From contig NZ_SMOK01000009.1 of NCBI RefSeq assembly GCF_004353925.1, positions 1 to 58,315 on the forward strand: 58,315 nucleotides of DNA. The letters run 5' to 3'. The notes beneath the pieces are model-generated. The model ran no database searches. It saw only the letters and a program-made list of their open reading frames with translations, and had not been told where the DNA came from. Shown in pieces: positions 34,336 to 43,575 of this stretch. This DNA is from Pseudomonas sp. H9. Its GTDB lineage: Bacteria; Pseudomonadota; Gammaproteobacteria; Pseudomonadales; Pseudomonadaceae. Position numbers and translations under genes: made by a program. Position 1 is the first letter of the stretch, and the number at the start of each line of letters is the position of its first letter.

Positions 34336-34623
34336 TCAGCCACGCGCTTTGTCGATGATCTCGATGTACTCAGCCGCATTGCGCTGGTCACGAATCTGGT
34401 CGACAAAGGTTTTGCCGTGTTCATCTTTACCGTCGACGTCCAGCCCGGCCTCAACGAAGAAACCGACAAAACGCTCGAAGTCATCGATGCGCAGGCCACG
34501 ATAAGCTTTGATCAGCTTATGCAGCGAAGGTGAAGTGGCATCCGCCGGTTCGAACTGCAGGAAAGATTTGACGTACTCGTCACTGATCTCATCCCCAATC
34601 ACTTGCTTCTTGTCTTTACGCAT
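34336..34623 (-). CDS. PA4642-family protein
   Basis: 95 residues (MRKDKKQVIGDEISDEYVKS...), matching a small Pseudomonas protein next to mqo in P. aeruginosa. Helical, acidic, with HKLIKAYRGLRIDDFERFVGFF. There is no recognised domain beyond ankyrin-like spacing at the C-terminus (LDVDGKDEHGKTFVDQI), which looks like one ankyrin motif. Start 34623 has GGAG 6 nt upstream. Function unknown. Confidence 0.8.
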   Translation of the reverse strand: MRKDKKQVIGDEISDEYVKSFLQFEPADATSPSLHKLIKAYRGLRIDDFERFVGFFVEAGLDVDGKDEHGKTFVDQIRDQRNAAEYIEIIDKARG

Positions 34624-34693
34624 TGCCGACTCCAACTGAACCATCACGGACATTTTCACGGGCGGGCAGTTTACCCCCGCCCAGCACCGACGC

Positions 34694-35161
34694 TCAACGC
34701 GCGCGTACGGTCCCGGTGTGCAGATCGGCCCAGATATGGCCATTGCCGTAGCTGAGGAATTGCACATAAACGGTGTTGTTGCGCAGCAGGTCGAGAATCA
34801 CCGGGTACTGACTGCTCGGGTAGTTCAGGCTCAACACCTTGCGCTTGTCGTCGTAGACCGGTTTTTTCAGGCTCTTGCTCTCGGCATCGAAACTGATCAC
34901 CACTTGGCTGATGGTTGCCCCTTTGCTCAAGGGCTTGCCTTTCAGGCGCAGCAGCAAGGGTGAGGTCACCGGAATCGGCTGTTGATTGGATTGACGCTGG
35001 TTACCCACCACCACGGAATAATCGGTGACCTGCAACAACTGCTGGCCCTCAGGGGCTTCCTGGCGCAATGACAGGTCATCGGGGGGCAGGAATTGACTGT
35101 GCAACGGCGCAGCAGCCAAGGGCATGCTCAATAGCAAAAGAAGGGGAACAATGGCGCGCAT
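34694..35161 (-). CDS. Exported protein of unknown function (DUF2057-like)
   Basis: 155 residues with a signal peptide (VPLLLLLSMPLAAAP). The mature region (LLQVTDYSVVVGNQRQSNQQ, LSKGATISQVVISFDAE, GNGHIWADLHTGTVRAR) is periplasmic and beta-rich. It resembles the PA4641-type neighbours of mqo and loosely DUF2057/YccT. AAGGAG lies 7 nt before ATG 35161. Function not known. Confidence 0.68.
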   Translation of the reverse strand: MRAIVPLLLLLSMPLAAAPLHSQFLPPDDLSLRQEAPEGQQLLQVTDYSVVVGNQRQSNQQPIPVTSPLLLRLKGKPLSKGATISQVVISFDAESKSLKKPVYDDKRKVLSLNYPSSQYPVILDLLRNNTVYVQFLSYGNGHIWADLHTGTVRAR

Positions 35162-35204
35162 GACAGGCTCCTTGAGGCGACCTGGCACTTTAGCACGGCG
35201 CACT

Positions 35205-35294
35205 CTGTGGGAGCGGGCTTGCCCCGCGATTACGGTCTGTCAGTGAGATTGCGATCGCGGGGCAAGTCGGATCGCCGCACCGCCGCTCCCACAG
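35205..35294. repeat. REP element with altered second arm
   Basis: A normal unit (GTGGGAGCGGGCTTGCCCCG) is paired with a second whose middle is replaced: GGGGCAAGTCGGATCGCCGC, then ACCGCCGCTCCCAC. The extra CGGATCGCCGCACCGC segment makes this copy longer than the others in the window. Confidence 0.85.
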
Positions 35295-35302
35295 GTAAGG
35301 GG

Positions 35303-35785
35303 TTATTCGCAGTCGTCGAACTGCGCGCGCATCCAGGCTTGATAGTCGGCTACCCCTGCCTCACCTTCGCGCGGCGCCCAGTTGGCCAACTCCCCCTCGC
35401 CCACCGGGCGATACGGGCCGGATTTACACTCGAACATCATGCTGTCCGCTTCCAGTACCACCAGGCCATGAAAAATCCCCGGTGCCAGGTCCACGCCCAG
35501 GCAATCGCCCCCGGCTTCCAGCACGCGCTTGTCGACTACCGCGCCAGCCTCATCAAAGATCAGCAGCCCCAGCTTTCCACGCAGTACGATCAGGCACTCG
35601 GCTTTGTCAGCCGACAAATGCCGGTGCGGCGGGATGTAGGTAGACGGCTGGAGCCCCACCGCCATGCGGTGACAAGGCTCTTCCATGTCATGGAAGTTAT
35701 GGTGCTGGCGGCCGCGCGGGTTGGCTGCTGCCTTGCTGGCCAGCTCGGTAAACAACGATTGGTCGAGAAATCCGGGCTGGCGCAT
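35303..35785 (-). CDS. WbuC-family cupin metalloprotein
   Basis: 160 residues. The cupin motif is visible: PPHRHLSADKAECLIVLRGKLGL (His pair, Glu), then PGIFHGLVVLE. Matches WbuC-fold proteins, small cupins with a bound metal. Role unknown; in Pseudomonas it is seen next to a phosphoribosyltransferase. Start MRQPGFLDQS at 35785 begins 4 nt after the stop of the upstream gene at 35790, so it is the second gene of a unit with it. Confidence 0.75.
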   Translation of the reverse strand: MRQPGFLDQSLFTELASKAAANPRGRQHHNFHDMEEPCHRMAVGLQPSTYIPPHRHLSADKAECLIVLRGKLGLLIFDEAGAVVDKRVLEAGGDCLGVDLAPGIFHGLVVLEADSMMFECKSGPYRPVGEGELANWAPREGEAGVADYQAWMRAQFDDCE

Positions 35786-35789
35786 AAAC

Positions 35790-36347
35790 TTAAAGCCCTT
35801 TGACGGCAAAGATGCCATTGGCATTGCGCCAGTAGCCCTTGTAATCCATGCCATAACCAAACACATAGCGGTCAACACAGCTCAGGCCACAGAAGTCGGC
35901 CTTCAGCTCTGCACTGGCCTTGCGGTCGTGGTCTTTGTCGATCAACACGGCGGTGTGCACAGCGCGAGCACCTGCGTGCTTGCAGAAGTCGATGATGGCG
36001 CTGAGGGTGTGGCCTTCGTCGAGAATGTCGTCAATGATCAACACATCGCGGTCGATGAACGAAACTTCCGGCTTGGCTTTCCAGAACAGATCGCCGCCGC
36101 TGGTCTGATTGCGGTAACGGGTCGCATGCAGGTAAGAGGACTCCAGCGGGAATTGCAGGTGGGTGAGCAGCTTGCCGGCGAAAATCAGACCACCGTTCAT
36201 CACACAGAACACCACCGGGTTGCGCTCGGCGAGAACTTCGCTGATTTGTGCACCAACACGGGCAATGGCGGCCTCTACTTCGGCTTCGTTGTACAGGCAG
36301 TCAGCCTCTCGCATGACTTGACGGATATGCTCGAGATCAGCGGACAT
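35790..36347 (-). CDS. hpt: Hypoxanthine-guanine phosphoribosyltransferase
   Basis: 185 residues. The phosphoribosyl-pyrophosphate motif is VLIIDDILDEG (about 99-109), with LIFAGKLLTHLQFP before and DRYVFGYGMDY at the end. It salvages hypoxanthine (and guanine) to IMP/GMP with PRPP. Start 36347 (MSADLEHIRQVM) is preceded by GGAG at 6 nt. First gene of the unit with the cupin gene; divergent from upp. Confidence 0.92.
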   Translation of the reverse strand: MSADLEHIRQVMREADCLYNEAEVEAAIARVGAQISEVLAERNPVVFCVMNGGLIFAGKLLTHLQFPLESSYLHATRYRNQTSGGDLFWKAKPEVSFIDRDVLIIDDILDEGHTLSAIIDFCKHAGARAVHTAVLIDKDHDRKASAELKADFCGLSCVDRYVFGYGMDYKGYWRNANGIFAVKGL

Positions 36348-36510
36348 GGCGCTCTCCAGGGGGCTGCAAATTAGAAAAGCGGGCAAAGGTACGCATCCGA
36401 AGGCGTCAGATCAAGCATTTATGGACTAACGTCCAGAATGCCTATAGGACACACACGGCTGAATAGATTAATCTACCGCGGTTTTTTTGCCCGCCCCCGG
36501 AGCTTTCCCT

Positions 36511-37149
36511 ATGCCTACCCGTGAGATCCGCCATCCGCTGATCCGTCACAAGCTCGGCCTGATGCGCCGCGCCGATATCAGCACCAAGAATTTCCGCGAA
36601 CTCGCCCAAGAAGTCGGCACGCTCCTGACCTACGAGGCCACTAAAGACCTGCCGCTCGAAACTTACGAGATCGACGGCTGGTGCGGCAAGGTCCAGGTCG
36701 AGAAAATCGCCGGTAAGAAGATTACTGTAGTCCCGATTCTGCGTGCCGGTATCGGCATGCTCGACGGCGTGCTCAGCCTGATCCCGGGCGCCAAGGTCAG
36801 CGCCGTCGGTGTTGCCCGCAACGAGGAAACCCTCGAAGCCCATACCTACCTGGAAAAACTCGCCCCGGAAATCGACGAGCGCCTGGCGCTGATCATCGAC
36901 CCGATGCTGGCCACCGGCGGCTCGATGGTAGCCACCATTGATCTGCTCAAGAAAGCCGGCTGTAAAGATATTCGCGCGATGGTCCTGGTTGCCGCACCAG
37001 AAGGCATTGCCGTGGTCGAGAAAGCGCACCCGGATGTGCAGATCTACACCGCCTCGATTGACCAGTGCCTGAACGAGCACGGTTACATCATTCCAGGCCT
37101 GGGCGATGCCGGCGATAAAATTTTCGGCACCAAACAGAAGGACGCCTGA
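36511..37149 (+). CDS. upp: Uracil phosphoribosyltransferase
   Basis: 212 residues. The PRPP loop is [19 protein letters not shown] (about 130-148) and [18 protein letters not shown] opens the protein. The uracil-binding [12 protein letters not shown] is at the C-terminus. Makes UMP from uracil. ATG 36511 has GGAG 9 nt upstream. Two nucleotides separate it from the permease gene, so the pair is one salvage operon, as in other Pseudomonas. Confidence 0.95.
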   Translation: MPTREIRHPLIRHKLGLMRRADISTKNFRELAQEVGTLLTYEATKDLPLETYEIDGWCGKVQVEKIAGKKITVVPILRAGIGMLDGVLSLIPGAKVSAVGVARNEETLEAHTYLEKLAPEIDERLALIIDPMLATGGSMVATIDLLKKAGCKDIRAMVLVAAPEGIAVVEKAHPDVQIYTASIDQCLNEHGYIIPGLGDAGDKIFGTKQKDA

Positions 37150-37151
37150 AC

Positions 37152-38414
37152 ATGCAGGATGAGTTCAACGACCCGCTTTGGCGTCAGGTCGTCTCCGGCG
37201 CGCAGATGCTCTTTGTAGCCTTTGGCGCGCTGGTGCTGATGCCGTTGATCACCGGCCTCGACCCGAATGTCGCGCTGTTCACCGCGGGCTTGGGAACTCT
37301 GCTGTTCCAGGTCGTGACCGGTCGCCAGGTACCGGTGTTCCTCGCTTCGAGCTTCGCCTTCATTACCCCGATCATTCTCGCCAAAGGCCAGTTCGGCCTG
37401 GCCGAGACCATGGGCGGGGTGATGGCCGCCGGCTTCGTCTACACCTTCCTCGGCCTTGCCGTGAAGATCAAGGGCACCGGTTTTATCGACCGTTTGCTGC
37501 CCCCGGTGGTGATCGGCCCGGTGATCATTTCCATCGGTCTGGCGATGGCCCCCATTGCCGCCAACATGGCGATGGGCAAGGCCGGTGACGGCACCGAGCT
37601 ACTGCCTTACAGCACCGCGATGATGATCTCCATGCCCGCGCTGATCACTACCCTGGTCGTCGCGGTGTTCGGTAAAGGCATCTTCCGCCTGGTACCGATC
37701 ATTGCCGGTGTGCTGGTCGGGTTTGGCCTGTCGTTCTACTTTGGCGTGGTCGATACCGCCAAAATTGCCGCCGCGCCCTGGTTGGCCCTGCCGCACTTCA
37801 CGGCACCGGCATTTAACTGGCAAGCGATCCTGTTCATCGTGCCTGTCGCCCTGGCGCCCGCTATCGAACATATCGGTGGCGTCATCGCGGTCGGTAGCGT
37901 GACCGGTCGGGACTACCTGAAAAAACCAGGCCTGCATCGCACCCTGCTCGGAGATGGTATCGCCACGACCACAGCTGGCCTGTTTGGTGGCCCACCCAAC
38001 ACCACGTACGCCGAAGTGACGGGCGCGGTGATGCTGACCAAGAACTACAACCCGAAGATCATGACCTGGGCGGCGATTTTTGCCATTACCCTGGCTTTCA
38101 TCGGCAAGTTCGGGGCATTGCTACAGAGCATTCCTGTACCGGTCATGGGCGGCATTCTGTGCTTGCTGTTTGGCTCGATTGCAGCGGTGGGCATGAACAC
38201 CATGATCCGCCACAAGATCGACCTGGGCGAAGCGCGCAACCTGGTGATTGTCTCGGTAACGCTGGTATTCGGTATCGGCGGTGTGCTGGTTGGTACCGGC
38301 ACGGGTCCAGACGATTGGGGCCTGAAGGGTATCGCGCTGTGCGCCATCGTTGCGATTGCCTTGAACTTGCTGCTACCGGGTAACGACAGCTGGAAGCATA
38401 AGGCTCAGGACTGA
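37152..38414 (+). CDS. uraA: Uracil permease (NCS2 family)
   Basis: 420 residues with 14 hydrophobic helices. It fits UraA/NCS2 permeases: ALVLMPLITGLDPNVALFTAG, then VALAPAIEHIGGVIAVG (about 236-252, with the conserved Glu/His), then GLFGGPPNTTYAEVTGAV. It imports uracil with protons. It overlaps nearly with upp (2-nt gap) and shares its expression. A REP pair follows. Confidence 0.93.
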   Translation: MQDEFNDPLWRQVVSGAQMLFVAFGALVLMPLITGLDPNVALFTAGLGTLLFQVVTGRQVPVFLASSFAFITPIILAKGQFGLAETMGGVMAAGFVYTFLGLAVKIKGTGFIDRLLPPVVIGPVIISIGLAMAPIAANMAMGKAGDGTELLPYSTAMMISMPALITTLVVAVFGKGIFRLVPIIAGVLVGFGLSFYFGVVDTAKIAAAPWLALPHFTAPAFNWQAILFIVPVALAPAIEHIGGVIAVGSVTGRDYLKKPGLHRTLLGDGIATTTAGLFGGPPNTTYAEVTGAVMLTKNYNPKIMTWAAIFAITLAFIGKFGALLQSIPVPVMGGILCLLFGSIAAVGMNTMIRHKIDLGEARNLVIVSVTLVFGIGGVLVGTGTGPDDWGLKGIALCAIVAIALNLLLPGNDSWKHKAQD

Positions 38415-38418
38415 ATGC

Positions 38419-38477
38419 ATCGCGGGGCAAGTCCGCTCCCACAGTGACTATCTGTGGGAGCGGACTTGCCCCGCGAT
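38419..38477. repeat. REP element, inverted pair (variant with GTCCGC)
   Basis: Both arms carry the variant GGGGCAAGTCCGCTCCCAC in place of GCCCGC; the change is matched in the other arm (GAGCGGACTTGCCCC). Compensated, so the hairpin is under pairing selection or arose by conversion. Convergent gap between uraA and hemH. Confidence 0.92.
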
Positions 38478-38484
38478 CAATGCT

Positions 38485-39498
38485 TCAAACCTGCTCGCAC
38501 ATGCCCTTCAACGCCTGCACCCACTGCGGGTGATCATTCAGGCACGGCACCAGCACCAGCTCCTCTCCGCCTGCCGCCACAAACTGCTCACGCCCACGAT
38601 CACCGATCTCTTCCAGCGTCTCGATGCAGTCGGCGACAAACGCCGGGCACATCACCAGCAGCTTCTTCACACCGGATTGGCCAAGCTCGTCCAGGCGGGT
38701 TTCGGTATAAGGCTCAATCCATTTTGCCCGCCCCAGCCGCGACTGGAACGACACCGACCACTTGCCATCGGGTATGCCCATTTTTTTCGCGAAGGCTTGA
38801 GCCGTGCGCAAGCATTGGCCGCGATAACACACCGCAAGCATTTCGGGCGAAGCATCCCGACAGCAGTCATTGGCCTGAAAATCATGGTTGCCGGTAGGGT
38901 CGAGCTTCTTCAGATGCCGCTCGGGCAAACCGTGGAAACTCAGCAAAAGATGGTCGTAGTCCTGCTCAAGGTAAGGCCGGGCGCTTTCCACCAGAGCATC
39001 GATGTACTCCGGCCGGTCATAGAATGGCTGCAATACCGCCAGCTCCAGGGGCAGCTTCTGCTCAGCCAGCACCTGTCGGGCTTGCTCGACTACCGTGGTC
39101 ACCGTGCTGTCGGCGAACTGTGGATAAAGCGGCGCCAACGTGACTTTACGTACACCCTGTGCGGCCAGGCGCTGTAGCACCGTCGGCAATGACGGCTCAC
39201 CGTAGCGCATGGCGATTTCCACTGGCCCGTGTTGCCAATGCTCACGCATGGCTGCCTGCAAGCGCCGGGTCAGCACCACCAGCGGCGAGCCTTCATCCCA
39301 CCAGATCGAGGCATAGGCATGGGCCGACTGCTCAGGACGCTTGATCAGAATCAACGACACCAACAAGCGGCGCACCGGCCATGGCAAGTCGATCACGTAA
39401 GGATCCATCAGAAACTGATTCAGGTAACGGCGTACATCGGCCACCGAGGTGGAGGCCGGCGAACCCAGGTTGACCAGCAGCAGAGCGTGATCGGTCAT
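38485..39498 (-). CDS. hemH: Ferrochelatase
   Basis: 337 residues. It matches Hem[13 protein letters not shown] at the start, [15 protein letters not shown] (about 181-195, with the conserved active-site His), then [20 protein letters not shown] and [18 protein letters not shown]. It inserts Fe2+ into protoporphyrin IX at the inner membrane. I chose ATG 39498 ([10 protein letters not shown]), with AGGA about 8 nt upstream; a longer frame covers the upstream gene and is not real. Thirteen nt separate it from the epimerase gene, so they are co-transcribed. Confidence 0.94.
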   Translation of the reverse strand: MTDHALLLVNLGSPASTSVADVRRYLNQFLMDPYVIDLPWPVRRLLVSLILIKRPEQSAHAYASIWWDEGSPLVVLTRRLQAAMREHWQHGPVEIAMRYGEPSLPTVLQRLAAQGVRKVTLAPLYPQFADSTVTTVVEQARQVLAEQKLPLELAVLQPFYDRPEYIDALVESARPYLEQDYDHLLLSFHGLPERHLKKLDPTGNHDFQANDCCRDASPEMLAVCYRGQCLRTAQAFAKKMGIPDGKWSVSFQSRLGRAKWIEPYTETRLDELGQSGVKKLLVMCPAFVADCIETLEEIGDRGREQFVAAGGEELVLVPCLNDHPQWVQALKGMCEQV

Positions 39499-39511
39499 GC
39501 AACGTCCTATT

Positions 39512-40417
39512 TCAGAGGCGCCTGGATAAGTCATCCAGCGCCGATTGCAGATCATTGAAGCGGAAGGTGAAACCCGCAGCAAGCAAGCGCACCGGGCGTG
39601 CCCGCTGGCCCCCCAACAACAGGGTCGACAACTCGCCCAGGCCGGTCTTGAGCACCAATGCCGGCAGCGGCATGAATGCAGGACGATGCAGGGCGCGCCC
39701 CAGGTGCCTGGCAAACTCACGGTTGCGCACCGGCTCCGGGGCGCAGGCATTATAAGGACCGCTGGCGTCCTTGTGCTGCAAGAGAAAATCAATCAGGGCG
39801 ATCTCGTCCTCTATATGGACCCACGGCATCCATTGCCGACCATCGCCAATCGGCCCGCCCAGGCCCAGTTTGAAAGGCAAACGCAGGCGCGACAAAAAGC
39901 CGCCCTCACTGGAAAGCACCAACCCCGTGCGCACCAGTACCACACGAATCCCCAAGGCTTGTGCTTGTTGAGCGGTTTCTTCCCAGGCAATGCACAGCTG
40001 GCTGGCGAAGTCTTCTTTGACTGGCTGCGAGGCCTCGGTCAGCTCGCGCTCACCACCGTCACCGTACCAGCCAACTGCTGACCCGGAGATCAGCACTTCA
40101 GGCCGCTGCTGACGGCTTTCAAGCCATGCCAGCAGTTGCTCGGTGAGCGTAATCCGACTGCTCCACAGCACCGCCCGACGCCGACTGCTCCAGGGACGAT
40201 CTGCAATAGGTGCACCCGCGAGGTTGATCACCGCATCGACCGGCTCGTCCTCACTCAGCGACTCAAGACGAGCGACCCCACGAACGCCAGCGCCACACAG
40301 TTTACCCACCTGCTCAGGCCGTCGACTCCAGACGGTCAGACGATGGCCTTGCGCCAACCAATGCTGACAAAGGTGTTGGCCTATCAAACCCGTACCGCCG
40401 GTCAGCAATATATGCAT
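39512..40417 (-). CDS. TIGR01777/YfcH-like SDR epimerase
   Basis: 301 residues, typical of this extended SDR family. The cofactor motif is [13 protein letters not shown] (about 4-16), followed by [15 protein letters not shown] and a C-terminal DUF1731 part ([14 protein letters not shown]). NAD-dependent activity on an unknown nucleotide-sugar-like substrate. ATG 40417 has AGGA about 8 nt upstream. It is 13 nt upstream of hemH and divergent from the light-regulated FAD oxidoreductase gene, whose PplR site lies in the shared gap. Confidence 0.88.
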   Translation of the reverse strand: MHILLTGGTGLIGQHLCQHWLAQGHRLTVWSRRPEQVGKLCGAGVRGVARLESLSEDEPVDAVINLAGAPIADRPWSSRRRAVLWSSRITLTEQLLAWLESRQQRPEVLISGSAVGWYGDGGERELTEASQPVKEDFASQLCIAWEETAQQAQALGIRVVLVRTGLVLSSEGGFLSRLRLPFKLGLGGPIGDGRQWMPWVHIEDEIALIDFLLQHKDASGPYNACAPEPVRNREFARHLGRALHRPAFMPLPALVLKTGLGELSTLLLGGQRARPVRLLAAGFTFRFNDLQSALDDLSRRL

Positions 40418-40529
40418 GGCTGTGTCCTCACATGGCTCACCCTGGTCTATTTTTAAGATCAAGGCACTTTTTTGACCGAACGCTCTCGGATAAACATAGG
40501 TCAACCTACAGCAGCTAACGGAAGCATCT

Positions 40530-40553
40530 TATACGCAACTAACAAGTTGTATA
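40530..40553. promoter_or_regulatory. PplR/LitR-type direct repeat before the FAD oxidoreductase gene
   Basis: TATACG, 12 nt, TGTATA. The consensus I recall for P. putida PplR1 is T(G/A)TACA-N12-TGTA(C/T)A. The second half matches fully and the first has one mismatch. The site is 50 nt before ATG 40604 and overlaps a possible -35 region (TTGTAT). Confidence 0.75.
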
Positions 40554-40579
40554 GGTTTGACTGACAGCGTAGTCTGTAA

Positions 40580-41590
<1,011 letters not shown>

Positions 41591-41603
41591 TTACCCCACA
41601 ACC

Positions 41604-41627
41604 TGTACAAGCCAATTGACTTGTACA
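41604..41627. promoter_or_regulatory. PplR/LitR-type direct repeat 1 before the DUF523/DUF1722 gene
   Basis: TGTACA, 12 nt, TGTACA. It matches T(G/A)TACA-N12-TGTA(C/T)A at every position. It lies just past the stop of the FAD oxidoreductase gene. Confidence 0.85.
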
Positions 41628-41648
41628 AGATGAGCCCTATGATAGTCA

Positions 41649-41672
41649 TGTACATTTATTTTTCTTTGTACA
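41649..41672. promoter_or_regulatory. PplR/LitR-type direct repeat 2 before the DUF523/DUF1722 gene
   Basis: TGTACA, 12 nt (all T except one A and one C), TGTACA. It matches the PplR consensus at all positions. It starts 45 nt after site 1 and ends 19 nt before ATG 41692, close to the expected promoter. Confidence 0.85.
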
Positions 41673-41691
41673 AGATTATTTGGAGCTCGCC

Positions 41692-42660
41692 ATGGACACC
41701 TCTGCCGCCATCCGCAAGCCCAGAATTGCAGTCAGCGCCTGCCTGATCGGCGCCGAGGTCCGCTACAACGGCGGGCACAAGGCCTCCCGCCTGTGTAACG
41801 AACTACTCAGTCAGCACGTCGACTTTGTCCCAGTGTGCCCGGAAGTCGCCATTGGCCTTGGGGTCCCACGTGCGCCCATCCGCCTGATCGGCGACCCCGC
41901 CGCACCGCATGCAGTTGGCACTCATGACCCGGCACTGGACCTGTCCGGCCCACTACGCGCTTACGGGCAGCAGATGGCCGCAGACCTTCAAGACATCAGC
42001 GGCTATATCTTCATGCAAAAGTCACCCTCTTGCGGGCTGGAGCGGGTCAAGGTCTACCAGGCCAACGGCTACCCCGCCCACGAAGGCGGCCGCGGCCTGT
42101 ACGCCGCAGCCTTTTGCCAGCAACGCCCCGACTTGCCAGTCGAAGAAGAAGGCCGCCTATGCGACCCGGTACTGCGGGAAAACTTCATTACGCGCGTCTA
42201 TGCCTATACCGACTGGCAACGGCTATTGACTGAAGGCCTCAGCCGCGGCGCGCTGATCGCCTTCCATGCCCGCTACAAGTATCAATTGATGGCCAACAAC
42301 CCACAGCAGTACCGCGTGCTAGGCAAACTCTTGGGCGGCATGACCCGTGACGACGATCCACAAACGCTTGGCCCACGCTACTTCAGCCAGCTGATGGCCG
42401 CCCTGCGGCGCTGCGCCAGCCGCGGCAACCACAGCAATGTGCTGCTGCACCTGAGCGGTTACTTGCGTAATGCCCTGAGCGACGAAGACCGGCAGGAAAT
42501 CCGCCAACTGATCAATCAGTACCACGCGGGTATCGTGCCTCTGGTAGTGCCACTGACGCTGCTCAAACACCATTTGCGCAGCCACCCGGATGCCTACGTG
42601 CTGCAACAGGTCTACCTGCAGCCGCACCCTGAAAGCCTGAGCCTGCGCAATGCAATCTGA
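41692..42660 (+). CDS. DUF523-DUF1722 protein, light-regulon member
   Basis: 322 residues. The N-terminal DUF523 domain (about 10-150) has SACLIGAEVRYNGGHK, then FVPVCPEVAIGLGVPRAPIRL and MQKSPSCGLERVKVY. The C-terminal DUF1722 domain (about 180-315) has FHARYKYQLMANNPQQYRVLG. Both are uncharacterised; cysteines in CLIG, CPE and SCG could bind a metal or Fe-S cluster. Start ATG 41692 follows GGAG by 6 nt; a TTG at 41680 is not needed. Two PplR-type sites precede it. The end overlaps the regulator gene by 11 nt, making them one unit. Confidence 0.85.
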   Translation: MDTSAAIRKPRIAVSACLIGAEVRYNGGHKASRLCNELLSQHVDFVPVCPEVAIGLGVPRAPIRLIGDPAAPHAVGTHDPALDLSGPLRAYGQQMAADLQDISGYIFMQKSPSCGLERVKVYQANGYPAHEGGRGLYAAAFCQQRPDLPVEEEGRLCDPVLRENFITRVYAYTDWQRLLTEGLSRGALIAFHARYKYQLMANNPQQYRVLGKLLGGMTRDDDPQTLGPRYFSQLMAALRRCASRGNHSNVLLHLSGYLRNALSDEDRQEIRQLINQYHAGIVPLVVPLTLLKHHLRSHPDAYVLQQVYLQPHPESLSLRNAI

Positions 42661-43531
42661 GCAGTTGATACCGATTCGTGAGGTGACACAGCAGACTGGC
42701 GTCAACCCGGTCACCCTGCGCGCCTGGGAGCGGCGCTATGGCCTCATCGTCCCGCAGCGCACCGGCAAGGGCCACCGCCTGTACAGCCCCGCCGACGTTC
42801 AGCGCATTCGAAACATCCTGCACTGGCTGAACCTCGGCGTTGCAGTGGGCCAGGTCAAGGGATTGCTCGATAACGCCCCCTGCGAAACCACTGTATCAAC
42901 CGACAACGAATGGTCGATGGCACGCCGACACTTGATCGACGCCATCGCCAACCTTGCCGAAGCCAGGCTCGAACAGAAGCTCAACCAGGCTATGGCGCTC
43001 TACCCTGCAGCCACCCTCTGTGACCAATTGCTGATGCCACTGCTGAATGATCTGGAGCGGCGCTGGCAGCAGCAGTTCGCGGCGCATCTGGAACGGGTGT
43101 TTTTCTATTCCTGGCTACGCAGCAAGCTTGGCGCCAGGGTTTATCACAACAATCACCAGCTCAACGGCGCACCGCTGCTGGTGGTGAACGGCACACAAAT
43201 GGCCTTCGACCCGCAACTATGGCTCTGTGCCTGGCTGGTGAGCGATGGCGGTTGCCAAGTGCAAGTGCTGGACTGGGTACCGGCGGCCAATGAGCTGTCG
43301 ATCGCGGTGGCACGCATACAACCACGGGCGTTGCTGCTGTGCCTTGGCCAAACCGTCAACCTGCGCCAGCTGCAGCTAAGCCTGGCCAGTATTGATATTC
43401 CGAAGCTCGTGAGTGGCAACGCCGTCAGCATTCACCGGGACGCACTCGAAGCAGGATCACACGCTGACCTGTATCTGTTCGACTCCCCGGTTGATGTGCT
43501 CAACGGCCTACAGCGTTTGCATCTGCTGTAA
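42650..43531 (+). CDS. Class II LitR/CarH-like MerR regulator (PplR1-like)
   Basis: 293 residues. The MerR domain (about 1-75) has IREVTQQTGVNPVTLRAWE and RYGLIVPQRTGKGHRLY. The C-terminal region (about 90-290) resembles the cobalamin-binding part of LitR/CarH. The B12-binding D-x-H-x-x-G loop is absent: at the equivalent place it reads NGTQMAFDPQ. This agrees with class II LitR, which does not use B12 and in P. putida depends on separate LOV photoreceptors. It probably represses its own operon and phrB in the dark through the TGTACA direct repeats nearby. The start overlaps the end of the DUF523/DUF1722 gene. Confidence 0.85.
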   Translation: MQSEQLIPIREVTQQTGVNPVTLRAWERRYGLIVPQRTGKGHRLYSPADVQRIRNILHWLNLGVAVGQVKGLLDNAPCETTVSTDNEWSMARRHLIDAIANLAEARLEQKLNQAMALYPAATLCDQLLMPLLNDLERRWQQQFAAHLERVFFYSWLRSKLGARVYHNNHQLNGAPLLVVNGTQMAFDPQLWLCAWLVSDGGCQVQVLDWVPAANELSIAVARIQPRALLLCLGQTVNLRQLQLSLASIDIPKLVSGNAVSIHRDALEAGSHADLYLFDSPVDVLNGLQRLHLL

Positions 43532-43575
43532 ACGCGGCCGCCATAAACATTAGCGTTGTTTGACTGGGGAACACC

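Noticed and set aside
38485..39792. Long form of hemH (435 residues)
   Set aside because: The extra part overlaps the epimerase gene in another frame; start at 39498 matches the family.
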